Notes: generated by a model not told the origin, from the sequence alone. A stretch of DNA of 64,000 nt from Streptomyces naganishii JCM 4654 (GCF_014650575.1 NZ_BMVF01000002.1:496001-560000), one strand, 5' to 3'. Counted from the first letter of the stretch, positions 41,948 to 50,739 are shown. Numbers and translations are program-made.

Positions 41948-43375
41948 CTAGGCTGTCGCCTCCGGTAGCTCTCTGCGGTCGTCCGCGAGACGGTCGCCGA
42001 TGTCCCGCAGTCCCGCGAGGTCGTGCACGTCGCCGGGCAGCGCGGCCACTTCGGCCACCGCCACTTCGGGATGCAGCGCGGTGAAGCGGTCACGTGTGCG
42101 CTGCTCACGGGAGAGCAGCCGCATGCGCTCGGCGTGCAGCCTCAGCAGGCCGGCGGTGACCTCCTCGACGGACGGCTCCGCCGCGGAGTCCGAAGGCTCG
42201 GATGGGTCCGAAGAGGGAGAAGCGGAGGATCCGGAAGAAGAGGCATCGGGAGAATCTGAACTGCCGTATGTGTCGGGGGAGTTACGAAGTCCAGCTTTCC
42301 CGTCCCCCTGATCCACAATGCGGGACTCCTCAAGATTTTCCGCGGCGGCGAGCGCCCGCTCGGCCGACAGCCGGTCGGCGCCGCTGCCGTGCACCCGGTT
42401 GAGCACCAGACCCGCCAGCGGCATCCGCTCCGCGGCCAGCCGCTCCACGAAGTACGCGGCCTCGCGCAACGCGTCCCGCTCCGGGGCCGCGACCACCAGG
42501 AACGCCGTCCCGGGCGCCTGGAGCAGCTTGTACGTGGCGTCCGCGCGGGTGCGGAAACCGCCGAAGGTGGTGTCCATCGCGGCCACGAACGTCTGGACGT
42601 CCTTGAGCAGCTGACCACCCAGCAGCTTGCCGAGCGTGCCGGTCATCATCGACATCCCGACGTTCAGGAACTTCATCCCCGCGCGGCCGCCCAGCTTCGC
42701 GGGGGCGGTGAGCAGCCGGATCAGCCGGCCGTCGAGGAAGGAGCCGAGCCGCTTGGGCGCGTCCAGGAAGTCCAGCGCCGAGCGCGAGGGCGGGGTGTCG
42801 ACGATGATGAGGTCCCACTCGTCGCGGGCCCGCAACTGGCCCAGCTTCTCCATCGCCATGTACTCCTGCGTGCCCGCGAAGCCCGCCGAGAGCGACTGGT
42901 AGAAGGGGTTGGCCAGGATCGCGGCCGCCCGATCGGAGTCCGCGTGCGCCTCGACGACCTCGTCGAAGGTGCGCTTCATGTCGAGCATCATGGCGTGCAG
43001 CTCGCCGTCGCCCTCGGTGCCCTTCACCCGGCGCGGGACGTTGTCGAGCGAGTCGATGCCCATGGACTGGGCGAGCCGGCGGGCAGGGTCGATGGTCAGG
43101 ACGACCACCTTGCGGCCGCGCTCGGCGGCCCGCAGCCCGAGGGCCGCCGCCGTGGTCGTCTTGCCGACCCCGCCGGAGCCGCAGCACACCACGATCCTCG
43201 TCTTCGGATCGTCGAGCAGCGGGTCGACGGCGAGGACGGGCGCGGGCGCCAGCCTGCGGTGCGTGTCGTACCCCCGTCCTCCCAGGTCGTGCCCCCGCCC
43301 CTGATCGTCGGCACGCTCCTGATCGTCGGAACGCCCCTGCGAGGCGTTCCGCTCCTGCGCCGCATCCGGGCTCAT
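41948..43375 (-). CDS. ArsA/Get3-like ATPase (BagB/Rv3680 type)
   Basis: 475 aa. A hydrophilic start rich in Asp/Gln/Arg precedes the deviant Walker A GSGGVGKTTTAAALG, then VVLTIDPARRLAQSMG, a switch motif VDTPPSRSALDFLDAP and a helical hydrophobic middle (GGRAGMKFLNVGMSMMTG). Near residues 350-395 a Ser/Asp/Pro-rich insert, with lower GC, interrupts the C-terminal part. Mycobacterial BagA/BagB form a complex linked to nitric oxide and glycerol stress. Its ATG overlaps the stop of the paired ATPase gene (ATGA). Confidence 0.85.
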   Translation of the reverse strand: MSPDAAQERNASQGRSDDQERADDQGRGHDLGGRGYDTHRRLAPAPVLAVDPLLDDPKTRIVVCCGSGGVGKTTTAAALGLRAAERGRKVVVLTIDPARRLAQSMGIDSLDNVPRRVKGTEGDGELHAMMLDMKRTFDEVVEAHADSDRAAAILANPFYQSLSAGFAGTQEYMAMEKLGQLRARDEWDLIIVDTPPSRSALDFLDAPKRLGSFLDGRLIRLLTAPAKLGGRAGMKFLNVGMSMMTGTLGKLLGGQLLKDVQTFVAAMDTTFGGFRTRADATYKLLQAPGTAFLVVAAPERDALREAAYFVERLAAERMPLAGLVLNRVHGSGADRLSAERALAAAENLEESRIVDQGDGKAGLRNSPDTYGSSDSPDASSSGSSASPSSDPSEPSDSAAEPSVEEVTAGLLRLHAERMRLLSREQRTRDRFTALHPEVAVAEVAALPGDVHDLAGLRDIGDRLADDRRELPEATA

Positions 43376-44349
43376 GACATCCCCTGCTTCCGCAGCTCGG
43401 TCGCCAGTTCGTACAGTCCCGCCAGGTCCATGCCCTCGGCGAGCAGCGGCAGTTCGTGCAGCGGGAGGCCCAGCTCGCCCAGCACGGAGCGCTGCTCCTG
43501 CTCCAGCGCGTACCGCTCGGCGTACTCCTCGGCCTGCTCGAGCAGCGGGTCCACCAGCCGCTCGGCGTTCCCGCCGCGCCGGGCCCCGCCGAGTCCGGCC
43601 AGGGACAGCGACCGGGCGAGGGCGGTGCGCGGCACGGTCCGTACGAGTTCCAGATCGGCGGCGTCCAACACCTGCGGGCGCACCATGTTGACCACGATGC
43701 GGCCCACCGGCAGCCGGGCGGCGCGCAGTTCCGCGATGCCGTCCACGGTCTCCTGGACGGGCATCTCCTCCAGCAGCGTCACCAGGTGCACGGCCGTCTC
43801 GGAGGACTTCAGCACCCGCATGACCGCCTGGGCCTGATTGTGTATCGGGCCGATCTTGGCGAGGCCGGCCACCTCGTCGTTGACGTTCAGGAAGCGGGTG
43901 ATGCGGCCGGTGGGGGGCGCGTCCATGATCACGTAGTCGTAGACGAAGCGGCCCGCGCGGTCCTTGCGGCGCACCGCCTCGCACGCCTTGCCGGTCAGCA
44001 GGACGTCCCGCACGCCCGGCGCGATGGTGGTGGCGAAGTCGATGGCGCCGAGCTTCTTCAGGGCGCGGCCGGCGCCGCCGAGCTTGTAGAACATCTGGAG
44101 GTAGTCCAGCAGCGCCAGTTCGGCGTCTATGGCGAGGGCGTACACCTCCCCGCCGCCCGGAGCGACCGCGATTTTCCGTTCCTCATAGGGCAGCGCCTCC
44201 GTTTCGAAGAGCTGTGCGATGCCCTGCCGGCCCTCGACCTCGACGAGGAGCGTGCGCTTCCCCTCCGTGGCCAGGGCCAGCGCGAGGGCGGCGGCGACCG
44301 TCGTCTTTCCGGTCCCGCCCTTGCCGCTGACGACCTGGAGCCTGCTCAC
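43372..44349 (-). CDS. ArsA/Get3-like ATPase (BagA/Rv3679 type)
   Basis: 325 aa from the GTG at 44349. Deviant Walker A SGKGGTGKTTVAAALALAL at residues 8-26, VEVEGRQGIAQLFE, and switch MDAPPTGRITRFLN. It lacks the metalloid-binding cysteines of ArsA. Together with the overlapping second ATPase it should form a heteromeric complex acting on membrane or redox homeostasis. TACGCT lies 7 nt before the GTG, so the bicistronic message is probably leaderless. It is divergent from DUF4177-ridA. Confidence 0.87.
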   Translation of the reverse strand: MSRLQVVSGKGGTGKTTVAAALALALATEGKRTLLVEVEGRQGIAQLFETEALPYEERKIAVAPGGGEVYALAIDAELALLDYLQMFYKLGGAGRALKKLGAIDFATTIAPGVRDVLLTGKACEAVRRKDRAGRFVYDYVIMDAPPTGRITRFLNVNDEVAGLAKIGPIHNQAQAVMRVLKSSETAVHLVTLLEEMPVQETVDGIAELRAARLPVGRIVVNMVRPQVLDAADLELVRTVPRTALARSLSLAGLGGARRGGNAERLVDPLLEQAEEYAERYALEQEQRSVLGELGLPLHELPLLAEGMDLAGLYELATELRKQGMS

Positions 44350-44356
44350 GCCTTCG

Positions 44357-44449
44357 AGCGTAACCAGTCCCCGCGCGGAGCACGCGGGAGGCTGTGGACA
44401 ACCGCCGTCGAAGTCGGCCGCGAGCACCCCGGAGGCGAGGGGCTACAGT
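44357..44449. promoter_or_regulatory. divergent leaderless promoters, BagA-type ATPase and DUF4177
   Basis: Minus strand: TACGCT (44362-44357), 7 nt before the ATPase GTG. Plus strand: TACAGT (44444-44449), 6 nt before the DUF4177 ATG. The two start codons are about 107 bp apart, so the -35 regions are close together. Confidence 0.5.
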
Positions 44450-44455
44450 CGCCCC

Positions 44456-44614
44456 ATGACCAAGTGGGAATACGCAACCGTGCCGCTGCTCGTCCATGCC
44501 ACGAAGCAGATTCTGGACACCTGGGGCGAGGACGGCTGGGAGCTCGTCCAGGTCGTGCCCGGGCCGAACCCGGAGCAGCTCGTGGCCTACCTGAAGCGGG
44601 AGAAGCAGGCATGA
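44456..44614 (+). CDS. DUF4177 small protein
   Basis: 52 aa: KWEYATVPLLVHATKQILDTWG, EDGWELVQVVPGPNPEQLVAYLKRE. The GWELV core is the DUF4177 signature. Function unknown. The stop overlaps the RidA ATG (ATGA). The mycobacterial counterpart (Rv3678A) sits at the same place. Confidence 0.87.
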   Translation: MTKWEYATVPLLVHATKQILDTWGEDGWELVQVVPGPNPEQLVAYLKREKQA

Positions 44615-45075
44615 GCGCGGTCGAGGCGAAGCTGGCCGAGCTCGGCCTGACGCTGCCGGAGGTCGTGCCTCCGCTGGCCGCCTACCAGCCGGCCGTGCAG
44701 TCCGGTCCCTACGTCTACACCGCCGGCCAGCTGCCGATGGTGGACGGCAAGCTCCCGGTCACCGGCAAGGTGGGCCTCGAGGTCACCCCGGAGGAGGCCA
44801 AGGAGCTGGCCCGCACCTGCGCGCTCAACGCCCTCGCGGCCGTCAAGTCCGTCGCCGGCGACCTGGACCGCATCGCGCGCGTGGTGAAGGTCGTGGGCTT
44901 CGTCGCCTCGGCCGCGGACTTCACCGGGCAGCCCGGTGTCGTCAACGGCGCGAGCGAGCTGCTGGGCGAGGTGCTCGGCGACAAGGGCGTGCACGCGCGC
45001 AGCGCGGTCGGCGTGGCGGTGCTGCCGCTGGACGCGCCGGTCGAGGTCGAGATCCAGGTCGAGCTGGCGCCCTGA
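44611..45075 (+). CDS. RidA/YjgF-family protein
   Basis: 154 aa. Typical RidA strand and turn motifs: YQPAVQSGPYVYTAGQLPMVDG, TCALNALAAVKSVAGDLDRI, VKVVGFVASAADF, and HARSAVGVAVLPLDAPVEVEIQVEL. It lacks the catalytic Arg of archetypal RidA (the region reads HARSAVGVAVLP, Arg present but in the Rid-other arrangement), so deaminase activity on enamines is likely but not certain. Translation is coupled to DUF4177. Confidence 0.87.
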   Translation: MSAVEAKLAELGLTLPEVVPPLAAYQPAVQSGPYVYTAGQLPMVDGKLPVTGKVGLEVTPEEAKELARTCALNALAAVKSVAGDLDRIARVVKVVGFVASAADFTGQPGVVNGASELLGEVLGDKGVHARSAVGVAVLPLDAPVEVEIQVELAP

Positions 45076-45157
45076 CCGCCGCCGCCGGGCAGCGCCCCGG
45101 GCGGCCCTGAACGGGCCCTGACCTCGGGCACCTCTCGAACATTCGCGCACCACGGGA

Positions 45158-45163
45158 TAGCCT
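45158..45163 (+). promoter_or_regulatory. leaderless promoter of the NUDIX gene
   Basis: TAGCCT, 6 nt before the ATG at 45170; no ribosome-binding site is present. Confidence 0.5.
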
Positions 45164-45169
45164 CCGCCC

Positions 45170-46039
45170 ATGGCGAATGGGCAGTGGTTTCCCCCGGACT
45201 GGCCGGACCGCATCCGCGCGCTCGCGGACGGCACCCTCACCCCGGTCACGCCGAAGCGCGCGGCCACCGTGATGCTCCTGCGGGACACCGGCACCGGTCC
45301 GGCCGTGCACATGCTGCGCAGACGCGCCTCCATGGCCTTCGCCGGGGGCGCGTACGCGTACCCGGGCGGGGGAGTCGACCCCCGTGACGACGACCACCTG
45401 GTGCGCTGGGCGGGTCCCACGCGCGCGTGGTGGGCCGACCGGCTCGGCGTGGACGAGACGGAGGCGCAGGCGATCGTCTGCGCGGCCGTGCGGGAGACGT
45501 ACGAGGAGGCGGGCGTCCTGCTCGCCGGGCCCGGCCCCGACTCCGTCGTCGGCGACACCACGGGAGCCGACTGGGAGGCCGACCGGGGCGCCCTGGTCGC
45601 CCGTGAGCTGTCCTTCGCCGAGTTCCTGGACCGCAGGGGCCTGGCCCTGCGCTCCGACCTGCTGGGCGCCTGGACGCGGTGGATCACGCCGGAGTTCGAG
45701 CCCCGCCGCTACGACACCTGGTTCTTCGTGGCCGCCCTGCCCGAGGGCCAGCGCACCCGCAACGCCTCCACGGAGGCCGACCGCACGGTGTGGATCCGGC
45801 CGGGCGACGCGGCGGCCTCGTACGACAGGGGCGAGCTGCTGATGATGCCGCCCACCGTCGCCACCCTGCGCCAGCTGATCCCCTACGGCAGCCCCGCCGA
45901 GGCCCTGGCGGCGGCGCCCGCCCGCGATCTGACGCCCGTACTCGCGCGGGCCCGCCTGGTGGACGACGGGGTGGTCCTGTCCTGGCCGGGCCACGACGAG
46001 TTCACCAAGCACATCCCGGCCGGCGCCGGCCCCGCCTGA
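45170..46039 (+). CDS. NUDIX hydrolase (NUDT19-like)
   Basis: 289 aa. The NUDIX box is split by an insertion: PGGGVDPRDDD, about 30 residues later AAVRETYEEAGVLL (the RExxEE part). The strand before it reads MLRRRASMAFAGGAYAYPGG. This long-insert form resembles NUDT19/CoA-pyrophosphatase relatives. The likely reaction is hydrolysis of a nucleoside diphosphate linked to another moiety. It follows ridA by 94 bp but has its own leaderless start. Confidence 0.85.
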   Translation: MANGQWFPPDWPDRIRALADGTLTPVTPKRAATVMLLRDTGTGPAVHMLRRRASMAFAGGAYAYPGGGVDPRDDDHLVRWAGPTRAWWADRLGVDETEAQAIVCAAVRETYEEAGVLLAGPGPDSVVGDTTGADWEADRGALVARELSFAEFLDRRGLALRSDLLGAWTRWITPEFEPRRYDTWFFVAALPEGQRTRNASTEADRTVWIRPGDAAASYDRGELLMMPPTVATLRQLIPYGSPAEALAAAPARDLTPVLARARLVDDGVVLSWPGHDEFTKHIPAGAGPA

Positions 46040-46073
46040 TCGCCGCACCGACGTCCAGGAAGGTCCCCCTCGC

Positions 46074-46904
46074 ATGACGGACGCAGCAGCGCTCCCCGGC
46101 CGGCCCCGGGGCGGCGTCCTCACGGGTCCCGCCACCGCGCGGGCGGTCAACGTCCTCGCGCCCAACGCCTCCGCCATGACCCTCGACGGCACCAACACCT
46201 GGATCGTCTCCGAGCCCGGCTCGGAACTCGCCGTGGTGATCGACCCGGGGCCGCTGGACGAGGGCCACCTGAGCAACGTCGTCGGCACGGCGGAGAAGGC
46301 CGGCAAGCGCGTCGCGCTGACGCTGCTGACCCACGGGCACCCCGACCACGCGGAGGGCGCCGCCCGTTTCGCCGAGCTGACCCGCACGCGCGTGCGTGCC
46401 CTCGATCCGGCGCTGCGGCTGGGCGACGAGGGCCTCGGCGCCGGGGACGTGATCGAGGTGGGCGGCCTGGAGCTCAGGGTCGTACCCACACCGGGACACA
46501 CCGCGGACTCCCTGTGCTTCCACCTCCCGGCCGACCGGGCGGTGCTGACGGGGGACACGATCCTCGGCCGCGGTACGACGGTCGTGGCCCACCCCGACGG
46601 CCGGCTCGGCGACTACCTGGACTCGCTGCGCCGCCTGAGGTCGCTGACCGTCGACGACGGCGTCCACACGGTGCTGCCGGGCCACGGGCCCGTCCTGGAG
46701 GACGCCCAGGGCGCCGTCGAGTTCTACCTCGCTCACCGCGCCCACCGGCTCGCCCAGGTCGAGACGGCGGTCGAGGACGGCCACCACATCCCCGCGCAGG
46801 TCGTCGCCCACGTGTACGCCGACGTGGACCGCTCCCTGTGGCCGGCGGCCGAACTCTCGGTCCGCGCCCAGCTGGACTACCTCCGCGAGCACGGCCTCAT
46901 CTAG
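46074..46904 (+). CDS. metallo-beta-lactamase-fold hydrolase
   Basis: 276 aa. Metal ligands: LTHGHPDHAEG (HxHxDH), PTPGHTADSLCFHLP, TGDTILG and LPGHGPVLED. The C-terminal helical extension (AHRLAQVETAVEDGHHIPAQVV, VYADVDRSLWPAAELSVRAQLDYL) is that of LACTB2/RNase-like members. It follows the NUDIX gene by 34 bp. The counterpart in mycobacteria is Rv3677c next to crp. Substrate is unknown; thioester or RNA cleavage are options. Confidence 0.88.
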   Translation: MTDAAALPGRPRGGVLTGPATARAVNVLAPNASAMTLDGTNTWIVSEPGSELAVVIDPGPLDEGHLSNVVGTAEKAGKRVALTLLTHGHPDHAEGAARFAELTRTRVRALDPALRLGDEGLGAGDVIEVGGLELRVVPTPGHTADSLCFHLPADRAVLTGDTILGRGTTVVAHPDGRLGDYLDSLRRLRSLTVDDGVHTVLPGHGPVLEDAQGAVEFYLAHRAHRLAQVETAVEDGHHIPAQVVAHVYADVDRSLWPAAELSVRAQLDYLREHGLI

Positions 46905-46933
46905 CCGCCTCATCCAGCCGTCTCGTCGAGCCC
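46895..46933. repeat. three 13-bp tandem repeats at the MBL gene end
   Basis: CCTCATCTAGCCG, CCTCATCCAGCCG and TCTCGTCGAGCCC follow each other at 46895, 46908 and 46921. The stop TAG is in the first copy; the later copies read CAG and GAG. Confidence 0.75.
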
Positions 46934-46939
46934 CGGCCG

Positions 46940-47695
46940 TCACTGCCCCGCGCGGGCCGCCTTGACGCCGTGCACGCGCGCGTACTCCATGGCGAGCCAG
47001 GGCCCCAGATCGTCGACGTAGGAACGCAGCACGGCGGGATCGCCCACCGGCTCCCGGCCGTACGCCGCCGCCGAGGCCATCTGCGCCTCCCGCGCGGGGT
47101 AGTACGCGCCGAAGACCCGCGCCATCTCGCGCAGATCGCTGGTCCAGCCCCGCCACCGGGGCATCACCAGCGTGAAGCCCGTACGGACCAGGTGCCGGGA
47201 CATGAAGCGCACCAGCGGCCTGCGGGCCTCCTCGGTGTCGTCCGCCGCGGCGATCCGCTCCCGCCACCGGGGCAGGTGCCGGGCGAGGTCGCCGTTGGTC
47301 TCCCGGGCGAGGGGCGGGTCGTCGGGGCGGTAGCGGGGGAGGCGGGCGGCGAGGTCCTCGCCCAGCAGGGGGGTGCACAGGCAGGCGACGAACCAGCCGA
47401 GGTCGTACCGCTCCCCCTCGCTGAGCAGCCTGTCGCGGCTGAAGAGGAGGGTGCCTGTGCCGTCGATCTCGGCGAACTCGGCGTCGAGTTCCGCGCCGAG
47501 CGCGTGGGCGGTTCGGTGGTCGGCCTCCGCCGGGTCGTGGCGCAGGGCCACCAGGAGGTCCAGGTCGCTGCGGCCCACGCGGGCGGTGCCGCGGGGGACG
47601 GAGCCGTAGAGGTACGCGCTGTGCAGCCCCGTGCCGAAGGCGCGCGGCAGGCGGGCGCGGGCCGCGGAGACGACCGGGCGGAAGGCGTCCTGCAC
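46940..47695 (-). CDS. nucleotidyltransferase-domain protein
   Basis: 251 aa from the GTG at 47695 (GAAGGAT 11 nt upstream; start uncertain). The Pol-beta-type motif is clear: AYLYGSVPRGTARVGRSDLDLLVAL (GS...DxD) in segments, with a third acidic residue in AEFAEIDGTG. The C-terminal part is helical (GERYDLGWFVACLCTPLLG, MSRHLVRTGFTLVMPRW). Members transfer a nucleotide to proteins, drugs or RNAs; aminoglycoside-type modification cannot be excluded. It follows crp on the same strand after 77 bp. Confidence 0.75.
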   Translation of the reverse strand: MQDAFRPVVSAARARLPRAFGTGLHSAYLYGSVPRGTARVGRSDLDLLVALRHDPAEADHRTAHALGAELDAEFAEIDGTGTLLFSRDRLLSEGERYDLGWFVACLCTPLLGEDLAARLPRYRPDDPPLARETNGDLARHLPRWRERIAAADDTEEARRPLVRFMSRHLVRTGFTLVMPRWRGWTSDLREMARVFGAYYPAREAQMASAAAYGREPVGDPAVLRSYVDDLGPWLAMEYARVHGVKAARAGQ

Positions 47696-47772
47696 GCGCG
47701 CGAGGGATCCTTCGCGCGCGATGTGCCCGTCCGGGGTGAGGCCCTTGCCGCCGGGGCCGGCGGACTCGGCGG

Positions 47773-48447
47773 TCAGCGGGACCTCTTGGCCAGCCGCTCC
47801 ACGTCCAGCAGGATCACCGCGCGCGCCTCCAGGCGCAGCCACCCGCGCTGGGCGAAGTCCGCGAGGGCCTTGTTCACGGTCTCGCGGGAGGCGCCGACCA
47901 GCTGGGCCAGCTCCTCCTGCGTCAGGTCGTGCACGACGTGGATGCCCTCCTCGGACTGCACGCCGAAGCGGCGGGAGAGGTCCAGCAGGGCCCGGGCGAC
48001 ACGGCCCGGCACGTCGGAGAAGACCAGGTCGGACATCTGGTCGTTGGTCTTGCGCAGGCGCCGGGCGACGGCGCGCAGCAGGGCGCCGGCCACCTCGGGC
48101 CGGACGTTCAGCCAGGGCTGGAGGTCGCCGTGGCCCAGGGCCAGCAGCTTGACCTCGGTGAGCGCGGTCGCGGTCGCGGTGCGCGGGCCCGGGTCGAAGA
48201 GGGACAGCTCCCCGATGAGCTCGCCGGGGCCGACCACGGCCAGCATGTTCTCGCGGCCGTCGGGGGACGTGCGATGCAGCTTGACCTTGCCCTCGGTGAC
48301 CACGTAGAGGCGGTCGCCGGGGTCGCCCTCGTGGAACAGCGAGTCGCCACGGGCGAGGGTCACCTCCGTCATGGAGGCGCGAAGCTCCGCGGCCTGCTCG
48401 TCGTCGAGCGCCGCGAAGAGCGGATTGCGCCGCAGAACGTCGTCCAC
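47773..48447 (-). CDS. crp: cAMP receptor protein Crp
   Basis: 224 aa from the GTG at 48447, with AAGGAGAG 5 nt upstream; the length equals that recalled for S. coelicolor Crp. Cyclic-nucleotide domain: LARGDSLFHEGDPGDRLYVV, then GPGELIGELSLFDPGPRTATATAL (the cAMP phosphate-binding cassette, GELSLFDPGPRTAT). The HTH is LTQEELAQLVGASRETVNKAL. Crp controls germination, growth and antibiotic production in Streptomyces. A consensus-like Crp site 90 bp upstream suggests autoregulation. It is divergent from nth. Confidence 0.95.
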   Translation of the reverse strand: MDDVLRRNPLFAALDDEQAAELRASMTEVTLARGDSLFHEGDPGDRLYVVTEGKVKLHRTSPDGRENMLAVVGPGELIGELSLFDPGPRTATATALTEVKLLALGHGDLQPWLNVRPEVAGALLRAVARRLRKTNDQMSDLVFSDVPGRVARALLDLSRRFGVQSEEGIHVVHDLTQEELAQLVGASRETVNKALADFAQRGWLRLEARAVILLDVERLAKRSR

Positions 48448-48536
48448 GAGTTCTCTCCTTGTCGACCTGCTCAGGGGATCTTGCTCCCCCGTGTGCCAGG
48501 GGTCCGTGTTCCCCATTTTGCCGGACGGTCCAAACA

Positions 48537-48550
48537 GTGTGATCTGTCAC
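48537..48550. promoter_or_regulatory. Crp-binding site upstream of crp
   Basis: GTGTGATCTGTCAC fits the Streptomyces Crp consensus as I recall it, GTG(N)6GNCAC, and contains the palindrome TGTGA-TCTG-TCACA. It lies 90 bp before the crp start in the crp-nth intergenic region. Confidence 0.6.
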
Positions 48551-48641
48551 AAGGATGCCGCACAGGTGTGCCGGGGTAAGCGGCAGGGGGCCAATCGGGC
48601 GCCGATCTTCGGGGGCCGGGGCGGATGTCCGTGCCGGGCCT

Positions 48642-48647
48642 TAGGCT
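48642..48647 (+). promoter_or_regulatory. leaderless promoter of nth
   Basis: TAGGCT is 6 nt before the GTG at 48654; no ribosome site precedes that codon. This supports the long form of the protein, including its Lys/Ala-rich tail. Confidence 0.5.
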
Positions 48648-48653
48648 GGCCGG

Positions 48654-49874
48654 GTGTCCAAATCGCCGGTGAGAGCACAGGCCGAGGGGGCTGGGCGGGT
48701 GGTTGTACGTCAGGATTCCGCTGTGGGCGAACATGAGCCCGACGACGGCAAGAAAACGGCAAAAACGGTGAAAAAGGCCACTGGGAAGCAGGCGGCTGGG
48801 AAGAAGGCCGCGGCCACGGGGAAGAAGGCGGCCGCCGACACGGGCGCGAAGACCTCGGCCGAGAAGGCTCCCGCCAAGACGGCCGCTGCCAAGAAGGCCG
48901 CCGTCAGCAAGGCCGCTGCCAAGAAAGCCCCTGCCAAGAAAGCCCCTGCCAAGAAAGCCCCTGCCAAGAAAGCCCCTGCCAAGAAGGCCGCCGCCAAGAA
49001 GGCCGCGCCTCCGCGGAAGGTGGCCGTCGCGCCCAAGAAGGCCACCGCCGCCGTGGCCGGGGCCTCGCCCGCGAAGACCGTCGCCCCCAAGCCCCCGGGC
49101 GGCGAGTCGCGCACCGCCCTCGTGCGCCGCGCCCGCCGGATCGACCGCGAGCTCGCCGAGGTGTATCCCTACGCCCACCCCGAGCTGGACTTCGAGAACC
49201 CCTTCCAACTGCTGGTCGCCACGGTCCTGTCCGCCCAGACCACCGACCTGAGGGTCAACCAGACCACGCCCGCGCTGTTCGCCAAGTACCCCACCCCCGA
49301 GGATCTGGCGGCCGCCGTACCGGAGGAGGTCGAGGAGATCCTGCGGCCCACCGGCTTCTTCCGGGCGAAGACCAAGTCGGTCATGGGCCTGTCCAAGGCG
49401 CTGGTCGAGGAGTTCGGCGGCGAGGTGCCCGGCCGCCTGGAGGACCTCGTCAAGCTGCCCGGCGTCGGCCGCAAGACCGCCTTCGTGGTCCTGGGCAACG
49501 CCTTCGGCCGCCCCGGCATCACCGTGGACACGCACTTCCAGCGGCTGGTGCGGCGCTGGAAGTGGACCGAGGAGACCGACCCGGACAAGATCGAGGCCGC
49601 CGTCGGCTCGCTCTTCCCCAAGAGCGACTGGACGATGCTGTCCCACCACGTGATCTTCCACGGCCGCCGCATCTGCCACGCCCGCAAGCCCGCCTGCGGC
49701 GCCTGCCCGATCGCCCCGCTCTGCCCGGCGTACGGCGAGGGCGAGACCGACCCGGAGAAGGCGAAGAAGCTGCTGAAGTACGAGAAGGGCGGCTTCCCGG
49801 GCCAGCGGCTCAAGCCCCCGCAGTCCTACCTGGACGCGGGCGGCAAGCCGGCGCCGCCGCTGGGGGCCGGATGA
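48654..49874 (+). CDS. nth: endonuclease III with histone H1-like N-terminal tail
   Basis: 406 aa, against about 210-270 for the usual enzyme. Residues 1-150 are a Lys/Ala/Pro tail with PAKKA repeats ([17 protein letters not shown]). The catalytic domain follows: [19 protein letters not shown], the Hh[13 protein letters not shown] with the catalytic Lys, the Asp in TVDTHFQRL, and the 4Fe-4S ligands C-x6-C-x2-C-x5-C ([17 protein letters not shown]). It removes oxidised pyrimidines and nicks the abasic site. The tail should bind DNA nonspecifically. GTG 48723 is an alternative start that keeps most of the tail. Confidence 0.92.
   Translation: MSKSPVRAQAEGAGRVVVRQDSAVGEHEPDDGKKTAKTVKKATGKQAAGKKAAATGKKAAADTGAKTSAEKAPAKTAAAKKAAVSKAAAKKAPAKKAPAKKAPAKKAPAKKAAAKKAAPPRKVAVAPKKATAAVAGASPAKTVAPKPPGGESRTALVRRARRIDRELAEVYPYAHPELDFENPFQLLVATVLSAQTTDLRVNQTTPALFAKYPTPEDLAAAVPEEVEEILRPTGFFRAKTKSVMGLSKALVEEFGGEVPGRLEDLVKLPGVGRKTAFVVLGNAFGRPGITVDTHFQRLVRRWKWTEETDPDKIEAAVGSLFPKSDWTMLSHHVIFHGRRICHARKPACGACPIAPLCPAYGEGETDPEKAKKLLKYEKGGFPGQRLKPPQSYLDAGGKPAPPLGAG
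48921..48980 (+). repeat. four exact 15-bp repeats in the nth tail
   Basis: AAGAAAGCCCCTGCC occurs four times in a row without mismatch, coding KKAPA. Neighbouring copies (AAGAAGGCCGCCGCC) are diverged. The in-frame unit allows length change of the tail. Confidence 0.9.
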
Positions 49875-49965
49875 CGGCCCGCGCGGGCGCACGGCCCGCC
49901 GCCGCGGAACGATCGCGGGGCCCTCGGGCGTTGGACACGGCAGGACGACGGGGACGGGGGTGGCG

Positions 49966-50739
49966 ATGACGCGGGCGGGCGAGACGCACACGAGCGGGAC
50001 CCACGCGGGCGCGACCCGGGCCGGCGGACCGCGGGCGGGCGGTACGGCGCACGTGGACGGGGCGCGGGGCGGTCCGGTGGAGCTCAGCAAGGAGGGGCTG
50101 CCCGGCTGGCTGGAGCCGGTCGTCCGCGTCGTCGAGACGGTACGTCCCGTCCAGCTCAGCCGCTACCTGCCGCCGGAGGACGGCGCGGGCCGCCAGTCGG
50201 CCGTGCTGGTCCTCTTCGGCGAGGGCGCGCGCGGCCCCGAGCTGTTGCTGATGGAGCGGGCGACCTCCCTGCGCTCCCACGCGGGCCAGCCCTCCTTCCC
50301 CGGCGGGGCGCTCGACCCCGAGGACGGCGACCCGCGGGGCGAGGGACCGCTGCGGGCCGCGCTGCGCGAGGCCGAGGAGGAGACCGGGCTCGACCCGGCC
50401 GGCGTCCAGCTGTTCGGCGTGCTGCCCCGGCTCTACATCCCGGTCAGCGGCTTCGTCGTCACGCCCGTGCTCGGCTGGTGGCGCGAGCCCAGTCCGGTCG
50501 GCGTCGTCGACCCGGCCGAGACCGCGCGGGTGTTCACCGTCCCCGTGGCGGATCTCACCAACCCGGACAACCGGGCCACGGCCGTGCACCCCAGGGGTCA
50601 CCGAGGTCCGGCATTCCTGGTCGAATCGGCCCTCGTGTGGGGCTTCACGGCCGGGATCATCGACCGCCTGCTGCACTTCGCGGGGTGGGAGCTGCCCTGG
50701 GACCGCGAGAAGCAGGTCCCGCTCGACTGGCGGTCATGA
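49966..50739 (+). CDS. NUDIX hydrolase, CoA pyrophosphatase type
   Basis: 257 aa from the ATG at 49966; the GTG at 49960 is nearly equivalent. After a 40-residue Thr/Gly-rich start, the CoA-pyrophosphatase signature LLLMERATSLRSHAGQPSFP precedes the NUDIX box GGALDPEDGD...LRAALREAEEETG. The family splits CoA or acyl-CoA into phosphopantetheine and 3',5'-ADP. The counterpart Rv3672c also sits between nth and marP. Confidence 0.88.
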   Translation: MTRAGETHTSGTHAGATRAGGPRAGGTAHVDGARGGPVELSKEGLPGWLEPVVRVVETVRPVQLSRYLPPEDGAGRQSAVLVLFGEGARGPELLLMERATSLRSHAGQPSFPGGALDPEDGDPRGEGPLRAALREAEEETGLDPAGVQLFGVLPRLYIPVSGFVVTPVLGWWREPSPVGVVDPAETARVFTVPVADLTNPDNRATAVHPRGHRGPAFLVESALVWGFTAGIIDRLLHFAGWELPWDREKQVPLDWRS

